Assembly (NCBI GenBank): GCA_963965975.1 | Contig: OZ014417.1 | Location: forward strand, 7,312,821-7,376,820 | Direction of reading: 5' to 3' | Length of the DNA: 64,000 bases | From: Xestospongia bergquistia | Lineage: Eukaryota > Porifera > Demospongiae > Haplosclerida > Petrosiidae | The notes under the pieces: model-generated | Database searches by the model: none | Told to the model about the DNA's origin: nothing | What the model saw: only the letters and a program-made list of their open reading frames with translations | Program-made: the position numbers and the translations under genes | Shown here: positions 1 through 12,300 of the stretch, piece after piece | Numbering within the stretch: position 1 is the stretch's first letter | Layout of the letters: every line of letters starts with the position of its first letter

Positions 1-44
1 TGTCTCAAAAACAATAAGTCCAGCTAGAACATCAGATATACATG
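1..44. repeat. Dispersed direct repeat, copy 1 (upstream of CDK9)
   Basis: The first 44 bases recur almost exactly at 3783-3837, just downstream of the CDK9 gene. The downstream copy carries an 11-base internal duplication of the ccagctaga segment. The two copies are direct repeats about 3.8 kb apart. I see no coding potential, and the function is unknown. The left boundary may lie outside the window. Confidence 0.8.
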
Positions 45-752
45 AATAGAGGTTTTTATCACCTAAAGAAGTAACATTACCACATATACCATTCAAAGTA
101 TTGGATACTTAGTTGTAGTCATAGGACAGTGGGTTGATTATCGAGATAGATAATGACCATTTGTTTTATAGAATAATGAATATAGTTAAAATATATAAAT
201 TCCACAGTTAGGTCTACTTACTATACAACATAGATAGCATTGAAAATAAGTAGTTACTTCAGTGACAAGTCTAATGTTCTCATGTTTCATAATTCAGTTG
301 AAGTCTTGATCTTCTCTTTACAGGATGAAGTTATGTTTAGAAAACAAAAAGAAATAAGGTCATATTTTTTATTGATGGAGTGTTTTCATTAGTTTTATTC
401 CCAAGGAACCTCATGTCAGCAGCTGAGATCATTGAACAGCTTACTAATCGAATGCCATATCTTTTGTAATACAATCATATCTTTACATTATAGTGATAAA
501 CTGTATTAATTACAAACTTCTATCAAATGTGTATACCATACACAAGTAGACCTGAAAGGAAGAAGGGTACCATGGTCGATAAATATTTAGACTGTACTAA
601 CCTCAATTTGTGTCATCCATCTACAACTATGTACAGAAATTGGAATGTAAAAAGCTTAATCCCTTAAAATAACTTACAATACATGTACTTACCTCAATTT
701 GCGTCATTGTCATCATAAAAAGATCACACACAGTCGAGCAATAAACCTGCAA
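45..752. other. Non-coding stretch upstream of the minisatellite
   Basis: I see no gene-like open frame, splice-linked exon or RNA gene here. The sequence is AT-rich and unique by eye. Confidence 0.5.
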
Positions 753-1137
753 TAGTACTGAAATACATTAAGACAATAATACTGAAATACATTAAGACAA
801 TAATACTGAAATACATTAAGACAATAATACTGAAATACATTAAGACAATAATACTGAAATACATTAAGACAATAATACTGAAATACATTAAGACAATAGT
901 ACTGAAATACATTAAGACAATAATACTGAAATACATTAAGACAATAATACTGAAATACATTAAGACAATAATACTGAAATACATTAAGACAATAATACTG
1001 AAATACATTAAGACAATAATACTGAAATACATTAAGACAATAATACTGAAATACATTAAGACAATAATACTGAAATACATTAAGACAATAATACTGAAAT
1101 ACATTAAGACAATAATACTGAAATACATTGAAGATAA
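753..1137. repeat. 24-bp minisatellite, about 16 copies
   Basis: The unit begins aatactgaaatacattaaga and is repeated head to tail with only a few single-base differences (for example at about 898). Because 24 is a multiple of three, the minus strand reads through as an open frame of an 8-residue repeat (MYFSIIVL). I regard that frame as a by-product of the period, not a protein. Confidence 0.95.
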
Positions 1138-1464
1138 TATTCTATAGTACATCTCCTGCAACACTTTATCTCTAAAAAATATACCTCTAATTGTTAAAAT
1201 ACGTAATACTAAACAATACTTTAATTCAGCAGAAACTTCTATAATATTGACAATGTCTAGAATTATATTAGGCATAATAATTCTAAATTCCATAATTAAA
1301 TTATTTACAATGATCTTAGTTGTATAGGTTCTGTGAGCTCATTAGTTCAATCATTTCAAGTGGAGGGCAAAAGTTTGTACAATCCTCTGTAGGAGATAAG
1401 TCTTTCACACCTTCCTTTGTAATTACTCAATGGCACAGTTGTACATATTTTAGAGATAGTGCTA

Positions 1465-1622
1465 AAAAAGTTCAAAACATTTTAAAATGTGCTTTAAAAA
1501 GTGTTAAAAATGTTCAAAACATTTTAAAATGTGATTTAAAAAGTGTTAAAAATGTTCAAAACATTTTAAAATGTGATTTAAAAAGTGTTAAAAAATGTTC
1601 AAAACATTTTAAAATGTGCTAA
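1465..1622. repeat. 42-bp tandem repeat upstream of CDK9
   Basis: Three to four copies of a roughly 42-bp unit contain the palindromic-looking core aacattttaaaatgt. They lie about 140 bp upstream of the CDK9 start codon, so they could lie in or near its promoter. The plus-strand open frame across them is probably spurious. Confidence 0.85.
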
Positions 1623-1760
1623 AATGTGTTACATAACTTCTAGTGCTAAAATGATACTAAAAGTCTTGCTTATGTCCTAAATTTTTTACTGATTGTGCCA
1701 ATCTGGTAACACTGATTCTCCGAAGTGCATTATAACTTTGTCGAAGGTGGAACTCTAGCC

Positions 1761-3587
1761 ATGATGAGCCGCAGTTCAGTTGGACCAGTTCGTGGTTCTG
1801 CCAAATTTCCATATTGTCCAGAAGTCTCTAAATATTTAAAACTAGCTAAAGTTGGTCAAGGAACATTTGGGTAAGTCATGAACGCGAAAGATCTTTTATT
1901 TGAATAGATATAAGTTATCTATAAATTAATTGAATCTCGATATATTTTTAGGGAGGTATTCAAGGCACGAGATCGCGAGACAGGTCGTCTTGTAGCTTTA
2001 AAGAAAGTATGTATGGACAAAGAGAAAAAAGGGGTAAGTATAAACATTATGTTGTATCAGTAATTCTGGCAGTATTTGAATAGCCTTAAATTCTAATTAA
2101 TTTGAAATGTAAATGTATTAATTAATGTTACATTAAAGCATATTTCTATCTGCTAGGACACAATCCAAAGTTTATATAATATCACTTGATGTGGTGACAA
2201 TTCTCTTATACTATAGAGTTAATATTCTTATACTAGAGTTAATATAGTCATGATGTTTGCTCCATGTAGTACACACGACCACATAATGTGGTATAATGTG
2301 GTCTTCCTACCTATAAATACACCTGCACTTGAAAACAGACTAGTTTACAATGAGCATACAACACATGGATGAAGTATAGTGTAATATTTTGAAATATTGT
2401 CTAATAATGGTATCCTGTTTATGACGGTAGTTTGTGCTAACAACATGGACTTATAATTTAATAACTAGTTATAACATAATGAGCTAACCTATTTAGTTTC
2501 CACTAACTGTCAAATGTGTTGTAAGGCACTAGACAAGTACTAATACTTACTATATTGAGGTTACTATAATTATGTACATGTTATTAATAAATTTCCTTAA
2601 TTTTAGTTTCCGATAACAGCATTGAGAGAAATACGTATACTACAGGTACTAAAACACAAAAACATCATCAATTTGGTTGAAGTATGTCATGACAAAGGTA
2701 ACCCTTACTACACACAAAGACACCATTGTTGTTATGATTACATCTTTTCTACAGCTACTCCCTACAGTAGAGACAAAGGGAGCATTTACTTGGTGTTGGA
2801 TTTCTGTGAACACGATTTGGCTGGTCTTCTTGAATGTAAAGAAGTCCATTTCTCTCTGGGTGAAATCAAAAATATTATGCAACAACTCTTTAATGCTCTT
2901 TTTTATATACATGTCAATAACATACTACATCGTGACATGAAGTCATCTAATATTTTGATGACACGTACTGGAGAACTGAAGCTTGCAGACTTCGGACTAG
3001 CTCGTGCATTAAATAAAGGCCCAAATCAACATTACACTAACGGAGTAGTGACATTGTGGTATCGTCCTCCTGAACTCTTATTGGGTGAGCAAAATTATGG
3101 CCCTCCAGTTGATATGTGGAGTGCTGGATGTATTATGGCCGAGATGTGGACTCGACGTCCGATACTGCAAGGAAATACAGAACAAAAACAAATTACTCTT
3201 ATATGTCAATTGTGTGGATCAATTATACCCGAGGAATGGCCAGGAGTTGATAAACTTGAACATTATCAAAAGTTGGAACTGCCAGCTAAAGAGAATAGGA
3301 AAGTACGAGAGCGTCTCCGTCATTTTGTTGAAGATCCTTATGCACTAGATCTCATTGAGAAACTTCTAGTTTTGGATCCAAAAAAAAGAATTGATGCTGA
3401 TGCCGCTTTGGACCATGATTTCTTTTGGAAAGATCCGCTTCCAACAGATCTCACTCGTACTTTATCAGCACTCCGCAGTTCAATGTTTGTAATGCATACT
3501 GGAAGTCATAGACCAGTAGTTGCTCCACGACCTGGTCGACTACCTTCAAACGTGGTAGCCAGTCATCTTCGTGATCGTGTATTTTAA
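1761..3587 (+). CDS. CDK9: Cyclin-dependent kinase 9 (P-TEFb kinase), complete
   Basis: Exons 1761-1870, 1952-2033, 2607-2697 and 2755-3587 join in frame to give 371 aa; human CDK9 has 372. CDK9 with cyclin T forms P-TEFb, which phosphorylates the RNA polymerase II tail, DSIF and NELF to release paused polymerase in the nucleus. Visible motifs in order: Gly-loop GQGTFGEVF, ALKK with the ATP-binding lysine, the family-defining PITALRE helix, hinge DFCEHDLAG, catalytic HRDMK, DFGLA, the T-loop VVTLWYRPPE with its activating threonine, and DPYALDLI near the end of the lobe. The ATG chosen is the first of two tandem ATGs. Intron 3 is only 57 nt, a multiple of three and free of stops. It is spliced here because the family has no insert between the Cys-His-Asp-Lys and SPY-like segments. 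The gene is convergent with the receptor gene downstream. Confidence 0.96.
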
Positions 3588-4264
3588 TTGTCATAGCTGT
3601 TTTTTATCAATTTTATTGTTACTGACATAATAATAATGATATCATTATTAAATCATCAAAAACAAACAAAAGGGAGGGAATGTATTGAGGGATATATATG
3701 TATATAAAAAATTGAGATCATCTTAAAACCCTAATATGAGTTGAAACTATTATTACAGTAAAAGAAGACAACTCTGGTGAATTGTCTCAAAAACAATAAG
3801 TCCAGCTAGAATACCAGCTAGAACATCAGATATACATGGTGTTGACCAATAAGCACTCTTCAAAGTGACACAGAGAGGGCCCGCAATCCCCAAATTTGAG
3901 TCTTTATGTTAAATGATGCTATACAGTAAAAATATACTGCTAATGCAACACACCTTGAATTAATTTCACATTAAAGTATAGCACCATTTCCAGTACTGTA
4001 GTCACTCCTTAAAATAAACTTTAGAACACAAGACATCTAATAATATGTGTAGAGTTATGTTTAATCATTTATAACTTAAAATAGAATTTATTTCAAAAAG
4101 TTAATTAATGGAATCATAGTCAAAGATCACTAATATTGGGCCAACTAAATCACAAAAAATTAATGAGCAACAATATAATTAAGGACAAAAAACTCTACTA
4201 TAAATACGAAAACAATAATAATAATGATTATCGACTAATTCACAAATAAACCTAACAAAAGTAC
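3588..4264. other. Convergent 3' intergenic region
   Basis: This region lies between the CDK9 stop codon and the stop codon of the minus-strand receptor. It holds both 3' UTRs and the second copy of the dispersed repeat (3783-3837). I see no other gene. Confidence 0.7.
3783..3837. repeat. Dispersed direct repeat, copy 2
   Basis: Matches bases 1-44, with an additional 11-base internal duplication. It sits in the 3' region of CDK9. Confidence 0.8.
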
Positions 4265-6373
4265 TTAAAGGTCAGTTTTCTTATCTTCTTCATCTTCCAT
4301 AGCATCCTCATTAGTAAGAACAGTAGTAGACTCAGATTTCTCATCTTTCTCCATCATAGTAGTCGTAACATAGCGAGGCTCTTCAGCAACAGCAGGCTAG
4401 AGAGAAGACAAGGTAAGTAAGTGTATCTGTCTGTATATTAGCATGGTGTGTGCATGCTCACACACACACAAGCATATGTGCGCTGTTTCACTTAATTTAT
4501 TAATCATGTGGATGGATGAATGAAAAATAGGACAAGACTTACATCACTAAGTGGTTGTTTTTCCTCAGAGCTACCTTCAATGTTCTTTGTATCAGTCAAG
4601 TACTTTCCGGATGTATCCAAACCATACTCTTCTTCTTTCTGTGATTGAGTGGTCCTAATTCGCACAGACTGAGAAGCTACTGCATATTTACCAGTACGAC
4701 CAGTAATACGACCTAAGAGAGTAAGCCAGATCTCACGAGTGTCTTCAGTTCGAACCAAAGTTAGAACAAACAGCAAGATAGAGTGGATGATAGCCAAGAA
4801 ACTAAAAATGTATTGGGTTGCAATTGAGCCATCACCAGTAATGTTGGCTTGAGTGCCAACTAAAGCAAAGATCCAGATGACATCAAATACAATTAAAAGA
4901 ATCATTCCAACAAAGAGATGGGTGACAACAGAGTCTTTGCGGACTTGTTTTTCAGCTGTGGTCATTGATGGAGAATGAGTTAGCAAAATAGATATGAGAT
5001 GGAGGATCCAAGTAACAATCGTCAATAAAACAATAGGAATGACATAGCCATAATAGAATGTAGCCTCCTGAGGTCGGCAGCTGAATAAGAGAAAGAGAGA
5101 GAGAGAGAGAGAGAGATCAATTCCTACAACATCTACTAAAACTTACAAAGCATTGTCCACAACATAATACTGATGTCCAGCTGCAGCAGAAATGATAACA
5201 ACCAGTGTAGAAATAACTGTAAAGGAAAGATAAGCAGTAACAGTAACATTAATGGAATCTTTAATGCACTTTACTCACTCAAGTTAGCAATGAGCATGAT
5301 AGAGAAGTAATAACGTGTAAATGGATTAGATCCAATGCCCATTTTAAGTTTAACAAAATAGAACAGTGCTTCAGTGAATAAGAACATAAAGTAGACAATA
5401 CTGAAGAAGTGAAAGAATCCAGAGAATACACCACAGAATCCTGTAATAAAGGGTAAATTACTATAATCTACTATCAGTAGTTCAGTAAGCCCTAGACTAG
5501 TAAATATCAGTACTTACTACAGTGACCTAAGATAGCTACCATTAGACTAGTGAGCATCAGTACTTACTACAGTGACCAGCTACCTTTAGACTAGTGAGCA
5601 TCAGTACTTACTACAGTGACCAGCTACCTTTAGACTAGTGAGCATCAGTACTTACTACAGTGACCTAGGATATAGCTACCATTAGACTAGTGAACATCAG
5701 TACTTACTACAGTGACCTAGGATATAGCTACCATTAGACTAGTGAGCATCAGTACTTACTACAGTGACCTAGGATATAGCTACCATTAGACTAGTGAACA
5801 TCAGTACTTACTACAGTGACCTAGGATATAGCTACCATTAGACTAGTGAACATCACAGTAACCTACTATATATACCATTATACTGATTAGTAAGCTCCAT
5901 ATCAAAGTGACCTAGCTACCATACAGTACCTGTCAGATCAGCAAATGTTGCTGCAGTGGCTATAAAGAATACAACATAGAGAACCAAAAGTGACAAATGA
6001 GATGCAACAAAAATACGTCCTTCAGGACAGTGACGTTGGGAGCTAGAAGAACAAACACAATAGACATTATTACAGAAAGTATGTGCTAGCCATTAGTTTA
6101 TTTTAATACTCATAAATTAACTATCTTTTTTGCTAACTATTCCCCAGATTCTCACAAAATCTCCCAATTATTATAAGAATGGACAGTCTTTAATATAACT
6201 TACGATGATGCAATGTGACTGATAACTGCCAGAACAATGAAGATAAGTGACAGACCCAGACCTACAAACAGGATAACTTGAGCCTCATATTCAAGTTCTT
6301 CAATTAGAGGAGGTGTGGGTGTAGGTGTGGGTGTGGCTGTAGGTGTGGGTGTGGCTGTAGGTGTCTCTACATC
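4265..6373 (-). other. Stalk, seven-transmembrane domain and tail of the receptor
   Basis: Exons: 6204-6373 (Pro/Thr repeat stalk plus TM1 VILFVGLGLSLIFIVLAVIS), 5930-6042 (TM2 SLLVLYVVFFIATAA), 5279-5440 (TM3, CGVFSGFFHFFSIVYFMFLF with the conserved Cys), 5147-5216 (TM4 TLVVIISAAAG), 4543-5080 (partner Cys in CRPQEATFYYG, TM5-TM7, proximal tail) and 4265-4396 (distal tail). Family B2-type TM3 H-F-F is visible. The tail is rich in acidic residues and serine/threonine and ends KKTDL, fitting a class I PDZ ligand (T at -2, L at 0). The Pro/Thr stalk is encoded by a GT-rich tandem repeat at 6308-6363. Confidence 0.95.
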
Positions 6374-9300
6374 CTATATATAATTGACAAATTAAATAGA
6401 ATTTGAGACATTTAAAGTAATATCTTTGACTATACATGAACATTAAAGCAGAGAATACTACATGTAATCTAATGTGGGCTATAGTATTAAGAAGATATTC
6501 CCTTACCTCAATGATAGTAAAGCTGGAGAGATGGTTACATGAACATTGAATAGTTGTGTCATTTGGATTGCTAGTCATAGTACATCCATCAGTGGACCAA
6601 TCTAAATCTAAATGTGAAAATAACAAAAGATTTGTAAACACACAAGAGCAGTGTTTAGTCTAAGCAGGTATTATCCAGTATCAGTATATCAATACTTACT
6701 TGTAATACTCCAAAAGACACAACGAGGTGTACCAGCAACATTTGTATTTCTTTGGAATGATAACTGAATAGAGTCTGACAAACCAGTGACAGTTATACGA
6801 GATCCATTTGAATAGACATCAGCAGATATGACAACACTAACTGTTTGTACTTGATTGGTAGTATTATCTCGTACATATAAATCACTGTCTGTAAAGACAC
6901 CAAATGACACACGAGCTGAGGCAATTGATCTTCCTTGGAACAAAGAGTTTGGCAAAGAGAGAGAGCCACTAGGAGTGGAAGAATCTCCTGACAGAGAATT
7001 GTCATCAAGATCACCATTGCTATTCAATTCTACAGAGAAACTAAGTCCAGTGAAGCTAGATACTTGAACTTGTTGAACTTGTAATGCTAGTTTAGAACGT
7101 GTAAATGTAATATTATCTCCTCCTCCAAGATTGACATTAGCTGCAATATTATCAAGGAAGTCCAAAGCTCTGAAAGAGAATGCATCACACATCAAGTAAA
7201 CGGTATTAGATTTGGAGTTAAAAGATTACATAAATTCCTTCTATGTGCATACTCACATAACAAGCAATGCATGTATCTACAATTGTTGGAAAACCATCTT
7301 ACTTTTGAGGTCCTCCAGTACTTTGCTGACTTCTTTGAAGGGCATCAGAAGGTACATCAAGTAAATTATCAACAGTAGTCAGTAAATCATCTAATATCTG
7401 CATGGAATATAGCGTATAATTATAGAGATGTATATGGAGAGGTTCTTAACTTACATCAGGATTATCAAGTGCATCGTCAGTAAATGTATCCAGTAGATCA
7501 ACAGTAATGCCAACATCAACATCACTGAAAGATGCAGCATTTGATGAAATACTTGATAACCGTTCAGCTGCATCAGAAGTATTGGCCACCTAAATAAAGC
7601 ATAAAATGATAATTCCATTTCTATTATCATATTCTCATTCCATTTGAGATGTCTGTGCTATTGTAAATCCCAAAACACATAGTTATTAGTCTAATCAGTT
7701 TATTAGTTTATAAACATATTTAAATTTCCATGCTATATACTTTGAATCCTAAATGTCTAACACACTCATTTGTCATTCTTAAAATTTCATTACTATCATA
7801 GTCACATTGGCATTCCTATTATTGTGGATAGCCTCAAACCCATTCTCATATACCCTCAATCCCATTCTTAACTTACAGTAGAGAGTTCACAGAGGCTTAT
7901 GGTAGTAGCATCAAATACACACTGAGCAGTATTTGGAGTGGTCCAAGTACCAATTGATGTAAAGTCACCAGTACAACTTCGAGTAGCAAAGGCACCAAAT
8001 GCTCTTGTCTAGAAATGAAAAAGGAACAATTCTTATGAATAAAGAGGAATAATAAGGAATATTTGGAAATACTGTGAACAACTGAGGAATATTACAGATT
8101 AAACAATGGAGAAAGGCTTACAATGTTTCCACATGGACAAGAGATTTGGACATTCTCTCCAATTCCAACTTCAGGCCATGTAATAGTGATAGATGTACCA
8201 GAAAATATCAGTAATGTTTCAGAAAGACATCCATCTGTAAAAAATTAAAGTATAGAACCAGTCCATTGTACATATTAGAGTAAAGGTACTAATTAATGTA
8301 TATATAATACAGTCTGTCCAGTGAAATCTGTTTGACTAGTACATTATTTTGCCCTTAAGATTCAGAAATTATTAATACTACTGACCAAATCTGGCTACAG
8401 GAGAGAAACTGAAAGAAGGATTTGATTGAGCCACTTCAGAGAGAATATTGTCAAGACCACCAGTAATTCCACTTGTATCAGCATCAACAGCAACACGCAT
8501 AGTGAATATAATCTGAAGTCTACAGTAGAGAAGTTGATTATAGACAAGTCATAACACATATACATTGTCTCTCTTTCTCTTACCTAGGAGATGTTAGAGC
8601 ACTGATGTTATAAACTATCACTCCAGGTGACACTTCTTCGTTGAGGAACATATCTCTTGCCTAAAATAAATTCATTCATCATACAATTTTGATAAATTCA
8701 TAAAATATTTCTTGTACTTAATAATAGTTACACATTAGTCTACTAATAATAGAACAGCAAAAAATGTGTGAAAAGTATAACTTACTTGTTCTACAGCATC
8801 TTCTATCGGATTTTGTCTCTTACGACGACTACTTGGATTGATGGTCACATTAGACAAGTATTGTCTTACATCTAGCATCAAAAAATAAAATAAAATAATG
8901 AGCTTAGTAATAGTAATAATATAGTAATATTGTATACCAATCCTTCCTTAACAAGCTATACAATATGAACATTTTGTCAGAATAAGAGAATTTCTCATAG
9001 TTAGGTAGCCATTTGTACAGATTCCAATATTACTCAGTAATTAACATACCTCGAATGGTGACTAAAACATCAGAAGACTGAGCAGTCCCTTCAGAGTTTG
9101 TCGCACGACATCTGTATTGGCCACGGTTATCAGGTATAACTTTCTCAATGACAAGGAAAGGCAGGTTTTGTCCATTTAAAACTTGTCCTTCTTTAAGCCA
9201 TTCTATTCTAGGCTGTGGAGCACCTGTTACTATACAGGTCAAATTGACCAGACTACCAAGCGTGACATTCTGAGGAGTGGGAGGAGTCACAATAGATGGT

Positions 9301-12300
9301 GGTGAATCAACAGTGACTATGGGAGTGAGAGAGAAAATGATAAGAGGAAATTGCTATACTATAATAGCCAGTTGTGTAGCCATACAATACATTATAATGT
9401 GATACATTTCAACATGTACATGTACTTGTAAGTAATATTAATGAAAACACTAAAGTGTCAAATCTTCATCACAGTAGTATAGCTAATCAATTGCAATAAT
9501 TTTAGTTTGATGTACTGCAACTGAGAACTTGTTCAAAAAAATTAGAACAATAGGCAACAGACTTTGTCTCAAACTTTAAAACTATTTTCTGCTTAACAAC
9601 GGAAACAAATTCAAATTTTAATCAAATTTATAGATCATTGTAATTTGTACATACAGTAATTTTGAGCAATCAAGTCTACTGTACTGCCAGTGCTTTTTTA
9701 TCAGAAAAACAGACAGAAATGAACAAAGCAAGTATTGTTATCCTCACCCAAACAAGAGCAGCAAGAGTAAAGTGTTTATTATCATAGTAATATCTCTTAC
9801 CAGATTGATCACAGTTGGTTCCAATAAAGCCAGCAAAACATTCACAATAGTAGCTATTGTCTCCATCAACACAATAACCATTGACACAAGGAGTTTGTTG
9901 AGTATTAGGTGGATTAATGAGACATTCATTACGAACTAACAGAGAAAGAGACAATATAATTTATGTTCTCTTAGTTATAGATGATTATAAACAATACATA
10001 TATAATGAAATATTGACATTATTAACTATAATTCAATTTTCTAAGTATATTTCCTTTTAAGAATACCAACTATAAAATAATAACCATTATATAACAACCT
10101 TACTATAAAGTGATCCCTAACTTAACTGTCAACTTACTTTGTACTGTCACAGTAAAGGAATCAGAGACTGAGGGAAGTACGATGTTAACGGGAGGTACAG
10201 GAGGAGTATGACAAGTATATATACCAGCATCTCCTTGACGAAATTGTTGGATTCTTAGATTGCTAGTGGTAGTATAGAGTAGTGTGGTGGGATTTTGTAT
10301 AGGAGTACTAGTATTGATTTCAACTCCTCCAGATGACACTAACAGTTCATTGTCCTTGAGCCATGTTATTGAGAGCCCTGGGAAACTATTAGCAACTGTA
10401 CAACCAAGAGAAAATGAGTTTCCTTCAATGATTGATGATGTAGAAGGGCGTGTTATAGTAATAGTTGGACGAACTGAAGAAAGAGAGAGAGAGAGAGATG
10501 AATTAAATATCATAGTACTATAGCATCGAAGGAGACTCACCAAACACTGTCAGAGCAGACATGCTAGTGTTAGGAACACCTATATAGTTAGTACCAGTAC
10601 ATCGATAGTATCCCGTATTCTGGAAAATAACATTTGATATGTACAATGTTGTGGTATATTCATAGTTGCCACTGGAAGTAAGATTGGAGACAGTATATTG
10701 TCCACCAGATGTAATACTTCTATTAAGAGATATAAAATACCACTGAACTGATGGAGCTGGATTAGCACGAAAGACACAAGTAAATGAAACATTGGAGTTT
10801 TGTAAGACTGTCACATTTGTTGATGGTTGAACTATTGCTGGAGGGACTGAATAACAGAAACAAAGAGTATAATATTAATCATGGTGGCTTAGAAAACAAG
10901 TCTATTAAATGATATTATTGATAGGGTACAGTTAGAATTATAACTAATAATATTAATGCGTTACTAAATATAGAATACTTACATAATACATTGACAGTCT
11001 CTGTTGTTGTATTAAGAACAGTTCTATTATATCTAAAGTCAGTAATATTGATGATACAAATATACTCTCCATCATCAGACAACAGGAGATTATCAAAATC
11101 CAGTACAACTTGAATAGCATCAGGATGACACACATATTGAGAATCATTATAATAGCATCCTGACCGTGTTAGACTAGTCACATTAATATTATATCGATCA
11201 GGAGTGTTGGTTAGTCTTTGGCCATTTCGATACCAACCAATGGAATTAACAGAGAAGTTACCAACTTGAAGATGTTCAAAATAAGCAGTACAAGTCAGTG
11301 AGAGTGTGTTATCAGGACCAACTATAGCCATACCATCACTCGTACTGTTTAAGAGGACTGCATCAAAAGACAAATGGATAAGAAAAAGATAATATAGATA
11401 AAAGTTAGAATGACCAGTAAAATAACAATACAATGTACATATAGGCCATCAACAAACTCTTTGAAAACCCTCAAACATAGCACACAACTTTGTTCTTTTA
11501 ACATGCTTCAATGTAAAATGTTGCCAATCTTTGCTAAAATAGAGGTAATTTTTATTTACACAAACACACAATGGTACCAATCCTACATGTACATACAATA
11601 GATAGAGACTTTAAAAATACTAATGGCCTCTTGTTGTAAAGTTGGTGAAGTGATTTATAGGCAACATCTATTATTTTACAAAGAGATAGACAAACAGATA
11701 GGACATTACCAATGACTGGTTCACAAGCAACTGCTGCAGCTTGTTGAGAAGTACAAGAGTTGAGTAAATCCCCGTTAATTGGAGTACAATTAGAGAAAGA
11801 GCCCTCGGCTCCATTACATTGTAAACCAGCTAGAACAGGAGGATAGGAGTTGCCACCAAATAAACCAGCTGTCAAATTTTGAGCCACTATAAATGGAATA
11901 AATAAATACTTGTAAATTAAAACAGTAACAGTTGAAAGTAGTAGTCTGTAATAGATTATTTCCATTCATTGCTATTTATTAACATTTTGTACATGTATTT
12001 ATAACATATCATTACATATAGGACAACAAATAATACCAAACATTTTATTAAATCAATTTTAGCAAACTAGCTTGTGGTATTTTAAAGTTCTATCTTTATA
12101 TGTAAACCTCTATTATTTTATAATCCACAAATGGTTTATAGCTCACAGTTTCTGTTAAATCCTGCCAGTGCACATGATACTGCAGCATCTTGTTGATCAA
12201 AGTTAGTACCACAGATAGTTCTCCATTCACCAAAGTAACAAAACTCCACTCTACCAGTATAGTTGTTAGGACCATCTGCTATCCTGACTGTTCCATGTCG

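Noticed and set aside
724..1293. 189-aa minus-strand open frame with a repeated MYFSIIVL motif
   Set aside because: It is produced by a 24-bp minisatellite whose period is a multiple of three. There is no family, splice or promoter support.
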